Shown one piece after another: positions 27,601 through 35,995 of a DNA stretch of 64,000 nucleotides. The position numbers and the translations under genes were made by a program. The notes beneath the pieces were generated by a model that was not told where the DNA came from, made no database searches, and worked only from the letters and a program-made list of their open reading frames with translations. Position 1 is the stretch's first letter. The number at the start of each line of letters is the position of its first letter. The DNA comes from Vesta saturnalis. Lineage: Eukaryota > Arthropoda > Insecta > Coleoptera > Lampyridae. The DNA is taken from contig JARFJB010000821.1 in assembly GCA_036346205.1 (NCBI GenBank), positions 4,985,222 through 5,049,221 of the forward strand. Direction: 5' to 3'.

Positions 27601-30600
27601 GTAATAATTCATTTTTGTGAAGTTTGTTAACGATCAAATTTAAAAATTACGGTTTTTTAACTAAAACTCGTTGTTTCCAATAAAAACATACATGGGCCAC
27701 CCTGTATATTAAATAGCTCTTTCAAGTACTATTAAAACGATATGCATAGTAAAATTCCCTTAGTTCCTAAATAAAGCAGTAATTTTTATTTTCTAATTTT
27801 TATTAACACAACATGCTCTTGAAGCCGACTCTGTCAAAGTATAATGGCGTTTGAGTTGACATTTGGCAGATGAACTGTATGTATTTGAAGCCGTAGAATC
27901 CAAACAAATATACAGGTTGTTCCATTTAAATTTTCAGCTTTTGTGTCATTTCCGGTGAAACCGGAAGTCGGTCGTATTGTTCTTTTATGTAAAAACAAAA
28001 ACACCAAACTGGCTCTCATATAACCCATCAAAACTTGAACAAAATCTAACGGCCCGTTCAAAAGTTACAGGGATGGCCCCTATTTGATTTACACCCGGTA
28101 TAGACGAGATGCGCACAGGTAAACTCAACCGGTCCCAGGTGTCAGACGTACCGCATCCCACCTAACTTCAATAAGAAAGGAAAATATCGAAAAATCAGCC
28201 GACCTAGAATTCTTTCTCGAAACGGTGCTAGCTCTCGAACTATTAGAGAAAGCAAAATAAAATTATTCTCGATTAAGAGTTCTACCAAAATCAGACAACA
28301 TAATCGTTTTGCAATGTTTTTATCACTAAATTCTCTAAGGCCCCACCTTTCTCTATCCACCTATTCTCCAGTTTCTGTTCGTCCACTGTGTGTACCAAAA
28401 TGTCATATCTTCCTGCACTACAGTAACTGTGCCACGTGAACATCTTGAAAAATATGGACTTGTCACTTGATGTTATGTGAAAATAAGCATCGTTACTCAT
28501 TTGTAGTATAATTAAGTGTAGATTTAAAAAGTTCATTAAACTCCTTGGTAAAAGGTAATATAAAATTATGGTCGATTAAGGGTTCTACCAAAGATGGAAA
28601 CAACGTTGTAATAGGTTGGAAATATGTAAGAGCAAGTAGGGCGTTGGGGCTCTTAAGGGGGTCTCGATAGATAGTTAGGCAACACATCAAACCCCCATTA
28701 GAGCAATGTTAAAAACGTTTTATATTATTATGAAGTTATCTGAAACTTTAGAGAAACGCGTAAGACGTCAAAATAGTCCCGAAACCTTCCTAAATGTTTG
28801 AATATAGGTTTTTAATTGTAATTTCTATAATTTTTTATTGCATTTTTTCCCAGTAGTGATTAAATTGGAATATTTTTGTAACTGATAATATTTTTAACAA
28901 AACCCATATATTCAGACTTAGGTTTTTCGAAATGCGAACTCTTAAAATTTTGAAAAAATTGTAGATTTATAATTTACTATTTAAAAGATTATAAAAACGA
29001 TAAATTCCGTTAGAAAATATAGCAGCATGGTCTGCTCATTAAATGACCCGGGGACATAAAGATCTTCAGGTATTCCTTAGCAAGTACCTATTTATATAGA
29101 AACACAAACGTAATCAGATTAACTTTGAATCCTCCAAACTATTATTTAAATTAAAATAACGAAAAGGGTATGTACTTTATATATGTACGTTAAATTATAA
29201 TGTAAAAATTAAAATAAAACAATTAATTATTCTATTTATTTATTTTGTATCAAAGAAAAACATCTATATGAAAAAAAGAACAAACAAAACCAACGTGTTT
29301 TAGTGATTTCAACACATTTAAGAAATATTTTATATCTATGATCTGAACATCTAACATCTGAACTGTCTTCATCAAAAGAAACATCAAATTGGTCTTCGGG
29401 TTCAGTATCTGCGTCTGTCACTATTTCTTGACAATTATCAGTATCGGACACCAAAAATTCTTCGTCATCATTATGATGGAAGCTGATACTACAAGGTTCG
29501 TCTTCCAAAGAGAGTGGATGCAAGCTTCTGTTGAAATCTTACCAAATTTCCTATAAGGGGAATTTATCAATAAAAAAGTCTACCTTATACTTTTTTTACA
29601 TATTCTGTCATTTGAAAACTAACAAAAAAGGATTTCGGGCCACTTGCATGGATTTGCTAATAGAATCGTACATAATTTTTTTATTTGTAATTACAGGAAA
29701 TTTTAATAAATTATAACAAAGGGAAATACTTCAATAAAATAAGATTGTATATAGGTACTTACGCTTCTCTCGCCATTTTTCATATCACACTCCAACTTCT
29801 TGGAACACTCACACTTTTTCTTGCTTTAGGCATTTTTAGACACAATCACAAATTCACAACTGGTGTTTGATCGATGAGTAACGTTTGCAAAATGCTAGTA
29901 CACTGATAGCAATCCCGTAATTGTCTACATTTTATTAGAATATTTGAGGAATAACAATAATCAATATGTAATTACGCAATATACTTAGGGTTAATTCAAG
30001 GGAAAGTTATTTAGCCATTTTCTACACCTAATTATATTACCTATATCTCTTTAAATTTAACATTGGATAATGAACTAATTAGAAAATAATAGGAATTTGT
30101 TGTTATACAATTTATTTAAATAACACTTTATGTTGATTACGTGTAATTAAAAAAAAAGGATGGAGTTCAGGTACCTATATAATAAAATAAAAATGACATT
30201 AGTTTTAAAAAATCTTATAAAAAATAAAAAAATAAAATTTTATTGCAAGTTACTTTAGTGTTCATGTCTTCTGTAAATTAGTGAAAAAATAATAAAGGGA
30301 TTTGAATAAATTATTCTGAATATTGAATTAATCCCTCATCTTGTCTGTGGCAGATAAGTATTTAGGTAAAACTTTGAAAAACTTTCACTCCGGTACACTA
30401 GGGAGCGCTGCGATCGATTTATATTTCGTCAAGCTATCTAGAGGGGCCTTAAATTACCTATGTCATCCCATATCTTTATACATAAACAGTTTGGAAAGAA
30501 AATCGATACCACGTTTGTAGTTTAAGCCAATGTCTTGTACTATTGTCAGCAGTTGGGTTTGATAGAGATATTACGGCCTTTCTAACTCTGCTGTCACCAT

Positions 30601-31234
30601 GTAAAAAAATTAATTCTATTTCGCGTGGGTACTGACTTAAGCGCCACCTGTTACAATCTTAACCTATTGTTTTCAGTATTCAACTATATTACATACCTTA
30701 AGAACTTTTTCGTACAGTTGATCCTTCGTAATCATTTCCGAAATAGCTATTTGAATTTGTTTAATAGACCATTTACCACCTTGCAAAAGAGTATCCGTTA
30801 AATAGAGCCACTCATGCTCTGAAGGTGGAATTCTTCTCGGGGTGGTCTGCAAGTTTTGAAATCTTCGAAAACTTTCATACATTCCGTAAATGCCTCGTAA
30901 CTCTGTACGTGCCTTTGTCCAAATATCAACATTTTCAATAGTTTCTAACCCATACGTTAGATTATGAGGAATGGCCTATAAACAAATTTTTTAATCTACT
31001 TTAAAATATGTATCGTATTACCTTTAATAATCGATCGCCGAAGGCTTGAAATTGAATTAGCAATTCTAGTTCGAAATTTGGTGTTTGTGTAGCATTGTTA
31101 AGAACTGAATACCACATGTTTTTTTCTAATACTAAGTATTCAAGCCGAAATGAATCAATTTTGCTTATTGGTGTCTGAGTGTAAGTGTACGCTTGACTTA
31201 TTAGCGTAATTAGGATGAAACTTGAAAAGTACAT
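5064..31234 (-). CDS. Gene 1: secreted cysteine-rich protein paralogue with transposon-filled introns (3' end outside window)
   Basis: Locus entry for the exons at 31022-31234, 30697-30975, 19812-19956, 5319-5676 and 5064-5272. They align in order, strand, splice phase and residue pattern with exons 1 to 6 of gene 2 (49304-52499). Exon 2 (279 nt) and exon 3 (145 nt) have identical lengths in the two genes. Intron 2 is 10.7 kb and intron 3 is 14.1 kb, against 51 bp and 0.8 kb in gene 2; the excess is transposons and satellite. Exons 7-9 are not visible in the remaining left part of the window. The frame breaks at the exon 5/6 junction under the splice sites matching gene 2 (see exon entries), so this may be a pseudogene; the conserved frames of exons 1-3 argue that it was functional recently. 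Molecular function is unknown; the signal peptide implies secretion. Confidence 0.75.
5319..5676 (-). CDS. Gene 1 exon 4/5 (one exon, equals two exons in gene 2)
   Basis: Acceptor TTTCTAG, then NYTREAQMMRNLYEKRT, the motif SSRELWKCDPPKHIP, then directly TTYLEITRLLQGYIV and the cysteine-rich segment (C-x3-C, then HTCYKTPYYCKGDHKCNG and DC). In gene 2 an intron splits this after KHIP; here the two parts are continuous. One extra codon lies near YYC. With the donor aligned to gene 2 (after 5319), the last 35 nt are one base shorter than in gene 2 (site near 5327-5331), which shifts the frame. An alternative donor ten bases downstream combined with the inner exon 6 acceptor would join in frame. 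Confidence 0.8.
5802..8132 (-). mobile_element. Element B: DD41D-type Tc1/mariner transposon with about 440-bp TIRs
   Basis: A 2.33-kb element in intron 3 of gene 1, flanked by TA (5800-5801, 8133-8134). The ends read CAGGATAGTTCATTTTCGATG on the left and, as reverse complement, CAGGGTGGTTCATTTTCGATG on the right. The inverted arms run from 5802 to about 6240 and from about 7695 to 8132. They include a shared block ending TTGCGCAATTAGCC and the motif ACCATAGTTGGCTATGACA. One broken transposase gene lies on the minus strand between the arms. Confidence 0.85.
6605..7490 (-). pseudogene. DD41D transposase relic of element B
   Basis: Minus-strand remnant of the same transposase family as element A. 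Readable in order: helix-turn-helix (SSSRQMVNLSVSRSKALRIL), KYHCKRFRKGHFFTIDDRRR, first catalytic aspartate (SDDAHISSDGIFNNHN), second in FQQDGAPAHNSRVVSDYLN, third in LPDLSPLDFFLW, again 41 residues after the second. It ends with RRCEVCIQKEGAQFEKCL before the stop at 6605-6607. A TGA interrupts it just before SARLPDLSP, there is at least one frameshift near 7240, and the first DUF4817-like region is missing. Inactive. Confidence 0.8.
8133..8843. other. Intron 3 sequence of gene 1 between elements B and C
   Basis: About 700 bp with no protein family I recognise. An open frame starting at 8072 runs through it, but its first codons are the TIR of element B, so it is not a real gene. Confidence 0.5.
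9617..9665. repeat. (TA)n microsatellite
   Basis: An almost pure TA run upstream of the piggyBac coding region, broken once by TAG. Confidence 0.95.
9667..11332 (+). pseudogene. piggyBac transposase relic
   Basis: Starts with an acidic N-terminal region (VDDLTDEENIEVEKKDPENE) just after a (TA)n tract that may have replaced the original start; an ATG at 9484 could belong to a lost first exon. An early TAG follows ENEL. The catalytic core is readable: NLSIDEQMIPYFGRHSCKMY (first aspartate), KIFFDNFFS (second), YMGGVYLHDNGVANYRCR (third). The C-terminal cysteine-rich domain is CKICQNHTIHMCRKCNAH plus HVVC. Damage: TGA at about 10219 (after KKCMS) and a frameshift at the T-run near 10618-10625. 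The normal stop is at 11330-11332. Confidence 0.85.
11941..15850 (+). pseudogene. Large XPG/FEN1-like nuclease-type protein of element C (broken)
   Basis: Relic of a long protein also found in element D. Readable pieces in order: MWVGYNSKIFLDESIKQLIS to GSINGFLTDKRFNRC (11941-12400); a 1.4-kb interruption; RETAQYYMIY, SIRTADFAMFKYVLPNISNL and KPFSRKPIDLTLEQTINA (13940-14300); a weak linker; LDQKIDLEKVLSFPLTPAPL and LSLCYLDGTTCKTDKS (14700-14830); EDQTRPADFNTELRNIKF (about 14985); the nuclease-like part; and WFEGPQLPTFVKDVVID near 15740. The acidic pattern is SHEEIDTK (15181-15204), CSDTDIL (15256-15276) and FTGCD (15430-15444), as in the XPG-I region of FEN1/XPG nucleases. The N-terminal zinc-finger-like part seen in D is missing. 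Several stops and frameshifts. The link to nuclease function is inference from the motif. Confidence 0.65.
12511..13219. repeat. Fold-back insertion with about 200-280-bp inverted arms
   Basis: The segment 12511-12790 (GGAGTATAGTTTATTTGCTG, later CCTACAAGCCCTTGACCAA and TTGCCGCTTACTT) returns as reverse complement at 13020-13219, leaving a loop of about 230 bp. The left arm has two extra short inserts. It interrupts the coding region of element C just after the FNRC motif, so it inserted later. No coding capacity. A further 575 bp (13220-13800) of unknown origin follow before the protein resumes. Confidence 0.8.
16570..19680. repeat. Satellite of about 140-bp monomers, changing orientation near 17.45 kb
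   Basis: From about 17480 to 19680 a diverged monomer recurs in direct orientation; each copy holds GCGAAACACAAACTA- or CCGAAGAACAAACTA-like text followed by an ATGTATGTTGT-like segment and CCTTAAGTAATTTTAT. Starts near 17665, 17784, 17882, 18026, 18156, 18301, 18447, 18577, 18720, 18860, 18988 and 19134 give spacings of about 98-146 bp. Three monomer types alternate, giving a higher-order unit of about 415-420 bp repeated about three times (18156, 18577, 18988). From 16570 to about 17400 the same monomer is present as reverse complement and more diverged. The array lies in intron 3 of gene 1, ending about 130 bp from exon 3. Confidence 0.85.
19812..19956 (-). CDS. Gene 1 exon 3
   Basis: 145 nt, the same length and phase as exon 3 of gene 2 (51739-51883). 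The acceptor is TGGTTTCAG and the donor AG|GTAAAA. Translation gives ETRGNILCTNNQSDHQF and then LKGYMMVQFSYMLLNLYKK, against ETEGDMLCSNNQSAQQI and LKGYMMMQFSYMLLKLYKK in gene 2. The frame is fully open. It sits alone between the satellite and element D, about 10.7 kb from exon 2 and 14.1 kb from exon 4. Confidence 0.85.
21032..26919 (-). pseudogene. Large XPG/FEN1-like nuclease-type protein of element D (broken)
   Basis: Same family as the gene in element C and more complete. From the N-terminus: possible start at 26919, a cysteine-containing segment (CSDESGKIIKFNEAKLNKC) ending DGYRKQCYSTFTSL; acidic and linker regions (26588-25932); a region near 25769-25439; MWTGFNSQLIEDYSLKQRVS (25224-24976); KTAQYYMIYIKLF with SRSIRMGDFEI (24732-24532); then NKVDIEKVLTLPLTPVPTS beside the retrotransposon insertion. 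The nuclease-like part shows a damaged EEH..DSRI (about 21890-21860), RSDSDIIIILL (about 21820-21790) and TGCDYTSAFFRKGK (21640-21600). WFVGNQLPSLVADTLVQ (about 21260) and an acidic tail precede the stop at 21032-21034. Several frameshifts and stops. Confidence 0.65.
22521..23980 (+). mobile_element. Non-LTR retrotransposon fragment inside element D
   Basis: Truncated reverse-transcriptase region in the opposite orientation to the host element's gene. Readable: RNWKSAIIVPLYTGKGNKSD, GSFMPGRGYVDQMV, the RT core YCAFVDLEKAYDRVNREKLW, EQGVPHGCVMSPWLFNVYMD, and the YADD box region in a shifted frame (tatgcagatgac near 23200). The C-terminal GKVVSGRPRKTWMNIV and a tail follow to about 23903. Broken by stops and frameshifts; the 5' part is missing. 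Element D coding sequence resumes on both sides (MQRDLFGRMFGISLS at 22520 and RFGKPIKKK after about 23985), which fixes the boundaries. The clade is not assigned. Confidence 0.8.
27330..28100. mobile_element. Non-autonomous relative of element A (771 bp)
   Basis: Ends TACCGGGTGTAAATCAAATA and its inverted counterpart TATTTGATTTACACCCGGTA, flanked by TA. The sequence follows the two TIRs of element A with the transposase gene deleted (shared CCGGAAATGAC, ATGACGTCATC, ATACATGGGCCACCC-like segments). It interrupts the right TIR of element D after CATCTCGTC (reverse strand), so it inserted after D. Confidence 0.85.
28207..28700 (-). other. Possible coding relic in intron 2, unidentified
   Basis: Minus-strand open segments between 28690 and 28291 have protein-like composition (PLKSPNALLALTYF, ITSSDKSIFFKMFTWHSYCS). 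The motif ATTAAGRGTTCTACCAAA occurs twice (about 28275 and 28580), suggesting an internal duplication. I do not recognise the family; an old mobile element is likely. Confidence 0.3.
29236..29523 (-). CDS. Small acidic reading frame, unidentified
   Basis: The frame opens with HPLSLEDEPCSISFHHNDDE and continues very acidic (TDADTEPEDQFDVSFDEDSS). A fair acceptor (TTTCAACAG) precedes it at about 29530, and about 300 bp upstream is a short ATG segment (MPKARKSVSVPRSW, with a stop) ending near a GTAAGT donor at about 29760. It could be the acidic N-terminus of a decayed piggyBac-like gene or a small intronic gene on the same strand as gene 1. Confidence 0.3.
   Translation of the reverse strand: MHPLSLEDEPCSISFHHNDDEEFLVSDTDNCQEIVTDADTEPEDQFDVSFDEDSSDVRCSDHRYKIFLKCVEITKTRWFCLFFFSYRCFSLIQNK
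29530..30696. other. Intron 2 remainder, AT-rich
   Basis: No recognisable gene between the acidic reading frame and exon 2 of gene 1. Confidence 0.5.
30697..30975 (-). CDS. Gene 1 exon 2
   Basis: 279 nt (93 codons, phase 0 at both ends), exactly as long as exon 2 of gene 2. Acceptor TTATAG, donor AAG|GTATGT. Contains PHNLTYGLETIENVDIWTKA, RTELRGIYGMYESFRRFQNL and QTTPRRIPPSEHEWLYLTDT. The segment MYESFRRFQNLQTTP is identical in both genes. Frame fully open. Confidence 0.9.
31022..31234 (-). CDS. Gene 1 exon 1 with signal peptide
   Basis: 71 codons ending AAG|GTAATA at 31022. The start at 31234 opens a clear signal peptide (MYFSSFILITLISQAYT), followed by KIDSFRLEYLVLEKNMWYSV and LLIQFQAFGDRLLK, parallel to KIDARRLEFLRLEETLW and LISQFQVFGDQLQQ in gene 2. 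A good acceptor (TTTATTTCTGCAG) ends at 31253, 18 nt before the ATG, so a 5'-UTR intron is likely, as in gene 2. Confidence 0.88.
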
Positions 31235-31252
31235 CGTTTCTATCTTGAATCT

Positions 31253-31959
31253 CTGCAGAAATAAATTAACCTTTGTACGTAAAAGGGGCGTTACAAACAA
31301 CACATTATTAGATGACACAACGTAGCTTATGACCAGTTTACATATTTGTTTAAGTAACTTCTATGTTGATGTATACCGGAAGCAAGAATTCTATATTTCA
31401 GGATATATACAGAAAGGATTAAAGATTTAAAAAATTACATTCAGGCAGCAAAAACCAAGTGATCACTATTGACTGGCAGTTCTGTCACTAGGCTACGTGC
31501 ACATGTCTACATTGACTACCTCCAAATAATTCGTCTTCTAATCAGACCGCGTGAAAACGCACACTACTTTTAAGTAATGCTAATTAAGCACACTTGGGTT
31601 GAAATGATTTAATTAATAATAATTAATCATTATGTATTAAATTAATATATGTTTGTTATCTTATTAATGTAAAGATATACATGAGGGTAATGAACCAGTG
31701 ACGTCCACTGCGATTTGTTTTTACGCCTCTTAATACACACAACTGTGTATTCATTTTTCATTACATATTACTCCGCTTAAATCGTACGCTGTCAACTAGA
31801 TACAAGCTGAGGATTTATCTACTCACATCGATAAATTAAAAAGTCTGTCGAAAATCTAATTAATGGGCTTAAAGCTAAAAATTTAAGTACTGTGCCAAAT
31901 CTTATGTTAGTTTATAAGACTATCTATTTTACCAAGTACTTTTAATGCTTTTAAGACAA
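31253..31959. other. 5' flank of gene 1
   Basis: Should contain the 5'-UTR intron, first exon and promoter of gene 1; I could not place a core promoter with confidence. Confidence 0.35.
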
Positions 31960-34590
31960 AATGTTTTTGAATAAAGATGGCAGTAAAACATTTGACGATT
32001 GAGCTGGTGCAATTTTGAAAGGAATTTCACAGCGGCTCAGGAAGAGGATGTTTTACAAAAAGCACTGGTAGCAAATAATGTACAGCAAAATAAGAAATAC
32101 AAACATAAGGATAAGAAGAAACTATTGTGGGTCGATAATGGAGCTACAAAATATATAAAAAAATTGGTCCGCGCGACCGCGTATTTTTTAAGCTTTTAAA
32201 GTCTATGTTTGACCAAGCCTTCTGGAATAGAGAACCTAGTAGCAGTAGGATTAGGTTCTATTCAAGTAACTTATATTCCCAAGATTTCTAGGAACTCGTT
32301 TTCAATTTTTGCTGCTCAAGATCGAAATCCAAAGATCGTTTTTGAGTCAACTACGACAGAATGTTGGCTCAGTAATCATGGCAAAGTAGTGGTTTAGCAC
32401 CAATTAGACCAGCTCAGTTATAGATTGTCAGCAGATGGATGACTCCTTTGCAGATTTTTTCACAAAGAAGAGATACTAAGTGTCGCTAGGGATATTTCAT
32501 GAAGGGGCAGTCTGAAGTGGAAGATAAGTTAACAGAGGCACTGAAGCAAGCAAGAACTCTAGATCATTCAATCAGAGAGTTTTTACCAGAGGATGGTTTG
32601 ACAATCAAGAAGTAAGAGAGATTTTAAGCGCTGTAGGAGTGAGAGATGAAATGACTCCGTACACAACACCACAAAATGGAACGGGAAAATCGCAAAATGG
32701 CAAGAACATCTGAGTATTCTAATAAGTAAATTAATTTTCCAGAGGCAATGTGGCCTGAACTTGCTAAATCCTTCTACATTTTGAATAGAACTAATCGTCG
32801 TTAGACGGAATTAGTCCTTATGAGCTATGGATCAGCAAGAAACCTATAAACACCTTAGAGTGATTGGATCTCTTTGATATGCTCATATCCCTGCAGAAAA
32901 ACGCAAGAAAATGGCCTTACAAGGTTATCTCATATGATGATAAGTAAGGAACGTTATAGAATCTGGGTAAAGGAAGAAAATGAGGTAGTGCTATGTATAG
33001 ATGTACTTTTTCAAGAAAAGTTAAGTTATTGTAATTTTGTGCCATAGAACTTCAAAATGAGGGAAAGTTAGAAGAATTGAGAGTTAAAGATTCTTATAAC
33101 AGTGCGGAACCTACCGAGCCTGACATGGAAGAATCAAAGGGTGACTTCATTCAAAGATGAACACTATAATCAGTGATTCTGATCTCGAAGAATAGGATAA
33201 TGAGCATAATTTTCCTAAGAATTTAAGAGACCGGCGAAAGTTATGAAAATCAGTTCACTGAAATGATTATCTCATGTGAATTGGAGAAATTATAACTGAT
33301 CCTGGATTTTATAGGGGCTCTCATTGGAAACCATAAGTTTCAGTGGAAGGAAGCAATTGATAGTGAAATTAACTAGGAATTAACTACGCTGCCCGTAGGA
33401 TCTAAGGCTATACCCTGCAAGTGAGTTACCAGAGTAAAATCCAATCTTGGCGGCAGTGTTCAAGTTTAAAAGATTAAGTTCAGTCCCGCTGCAAAATTAA
33501 GTACAATCCGTTCGATGCTAAGCATTGCTGCAAAAAAATGTGTTTACATCATTAAAGAGTAAAGCACAGCCTCTACTGACTTAAAACAAGCACCAAGACG
33601 TTGGTCAAAACGCTTTAGCACATTTCTTTAGCAACCGGGTGTTAAGATAAATCAATCTGATCTCTGTTTACACATTTATCCAGTTTGTTATGAATAGTAA
33701 GATATGCAAAAAAATGAAGTTGTTATTAAAAAATTGACAAATATAAAAAAACAACGTTTCATCAGTAATACACTTTTAAATATATTATGGTTATTTGATA
33801 ATTTCTTATTTTTTGTACGTCTCAAAGCTTGAAGAAAACAAGCGCACTCTAACAAATAGACGGCACATTAATAGCAGCTTTGTACATAGACAGTGTACTG
33901 ACGATGACTTCTCATCGCCAATAATCTGACAACTGCACGAGGATATGGTGAAACATTATCGGACTGACAATGAAAGACTGCGACTTTCAGTTAAAAAATT
34001 ATTTTATTTTTCTACATAATCTCCCTTGACTTCAACACAATTAAAGAACCAAAGATTATATAACACGATCTGAGGAATATGAGAAGAAACTTGATTTTCC
34101 TCACACACAAACAGTTGGTGCTCTTATGTACCTAATGGTGGAACTTGGCTTGATTTGGCAAACAGTGTCAATTTATTGTCAAGGATCGTTCAACTACAAC
34201 TGACGTTGCAATATTTAATAGAGTCCTACGTTACATTGCTGGTACCTCCTATTATGGCATAATTTATCGGCCATGGTCGACTACTTTTGAATGCTGGAGC
34301 GGTGCTGATTTTGTAGGATACAATAAGAAGTTATGACAGCTAACCTCAACCACAGAAGAACTAATTGCGGCACATGAAATTACTAAAGAAATGATTTGAC
34401 TCTATGTGTTTACAGAAATAGGATGGAAGGAAGAAACTCCCGTTTTACAGGTGGATAACACTGCAACTCAAAAGACCGGTTGCACAAAGGTGGGTTAAAG
34501 CAGGATCATTTTAATCCCGGGATTAAGAAATTTTATTGGTGTACAAATCTGTGACTTACGTCATTTATCAAGTTATGGCCAATCACATTT
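31960..34590 (+). pseudogene. copia-type retrotransposon relic (pol)
   Basis: Heavily decayed Ty1/copia pol in the usual order. Protease: LLWVDNGATKYI at about 32135, then FSIFAAQDRNPKIVFES. Integrase: FDNQEVREILSAVGVRDEMT, a TPYTTPQ..G.A.REN-like segment and LAKSFYILNRTNRR (32570-32800). Reverse transcriptase: FQWKEAIDSEIN, LTTLPVGSKAIPCK, GSVQVYKARL-like and TIRSMLSIAAKK (33340-33540). RNase H region: VGALMYLMV near 34120, and traces of the usual TTEEL and L..DNTA boxes (34360-34470). Many stops and frameshifts; gag and LTRs were not recognised. Confidence 0.7.
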
Positions 34591-35137
34591 CTTATTCCTG
34601 GTTTAAAGTAATCTTGCAAACGCTCCTGTGTGCATTCGGCACTAAGACTGGCACAAAATCCCGAGTTTCGTCAGAGGATTAAACGCATTAAAGTATTTCT
34701 TTATTAGAGAAAAAGCGTTGGATGGAGAAGTAAAAGGTCAGCAAGTATCGACAGAAGCAAACGTAGCTTACATAACCGTTATCTCGTACAATAGCTTTCA
34801 ATTGTAGCAGCGTAGAACGGTTTGAATACTTTAGTACAATATTTTTAAGAACTCGAATAAGGCAAGGTGTTAATGTTAATCAGCTTATAGTATTCTTATC
34901 ATTATTGTGTAAACTTATTTTTGTTTGTTTTTTTGTTAGGTCAGCAAATTTAAAATATAATAGTATTTAATGAAACCTTTTCGTACATTTCAAATCACTT
35001 TAAATGTATCTAACACATTATAGAATAAATCCGGAGAAACTATCTACATCTTGTATCAGAAAATTTCGTTTTCGTGAAGTTCTGTAATATGTTATTGGCT
35101 GGCGGAGAAACAACCTAATGCGCTATCGGCTGGCACT
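34591..35137. other. Unassigned AT-rich stretch
   Basis: No gene or clear repeat seen. Confidence 0.45.
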
Positions 35138-35288
35138 TCTACGCAGGCACGCACGCACGTACGCGTACATACGCATGCGTGCGCGCCACACACACGCATG
35201 CACACGGGAACGCACACGCGGACGCACACGGGGACGCACACGCGGACGCACACGGACACACACGGGGACGCACGCACACACACACACG

Positions 35289-35324
<36 letters not shown>

Positions 35325-35342
35325 GGGACACACACACACACG
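35138..35342. repeat. CA/CG-rich low-complexity tract
   Basis: Alternating purine-pyrimidine sequence: ACGCACGC-type units, then GGACGCACACG units repeated about every 12 bp, then (CA)n with (CG)n inserts. Potential Z-DNA. Apparent proteins in several frames here are artefacts of the repeat. Confidence 0.95.
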
Positions 35343-35439
35343 TCCCTTTAGTGTGTAATTGTCCGATTATGGGCTCCCAGATTACGAAAAGGTGTGAGCA
35401 GGATTCCCAAATAGACTAAAAGTTTCATATTTTAAAAAT

Positions 35440-35927
35440 ATTTTCATATATACAGGGTAATTCAGAAAAACGTGATTTTGTTTCATTGGTACATCCTGTA
35501 TATTTTCGCACCATCGAATAACTCGTAAAATTTTGCGTACATTTGACGCGTCATTCATATCCCTAGCTTTAGCGGTTTTCGAGTTATTCGCATTATTTTA
35601 AATTTTTTGAATGGTATACGGTGTCAATGAAATTAGTGTACCGTGGAAGTTATTGTAGAGATAAAAATGATTTTCTGGGTGTTAAAGGCTGAGTACAGTC
35701 CTACTAAGATCCATTCCCAATACCTGAAAATATTTTACAGGGCGTCCGAAAAACTTGGTTCAAACTTTGACATCACAAATATCGGAAAACTGAAGTTTTT
35801 CAAATGGAAATCACCATTTTTATGTCACTAGTGAATTCTCCTTTGAAAATCAATAGGAAAGTATCTGACATGCTATACCTAAAATAAGCAGTTTTTGATT
35901 TATTCGATAAAAACCAATTTTTTTTTT

Positions 35928-35995
<68 letters not shown>

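Larger units (their letters stand above)
20388..28204 (-). mobile_element. Element D: long-TIR DNA transposon encoding an XPG/FEN1-like nuclease-type protein
   Basis: A 7.8-kb element filling most of intron 2 of gene 1. The ends read GGTCGGCTGGTTTTTCGATA on the left and, as reverse complement, GGTCGGCTGATTTTTCGATA on the right, with TA on both sides (20386-20387, 28205-28206). The TIRs are about 450 bp: 20388 to about 20845, and about 27020 to 28204 once the 771-bp insert at 27330-28100 is removed. They share GATGCGGTACGTCTG, CTGTCTTTTTAGCATTATAA and AGAATAGGTGAGTTAGAAGA. The left arm has an extra segment of about 50 bp. Inside is a broken minus-strand gene with a non-LTR retrotransposon in it. 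Original length without inserts is about 5.6 kb. Confidence 0.85.

Noticed and set aside
8844..28204. Elements C and D as Polinton/Maverick elements
   Set aside because: No polymerase B, retroviral-type integrase, ATPase or capsid signature is present; the elements are too short and the protein family differs.
35092..35419. Several overlapping open frames on both strands rich in Cys/Val or His/Thr
   Set aside because: They are translations of the CA/CG microsatellite and have no independent support.
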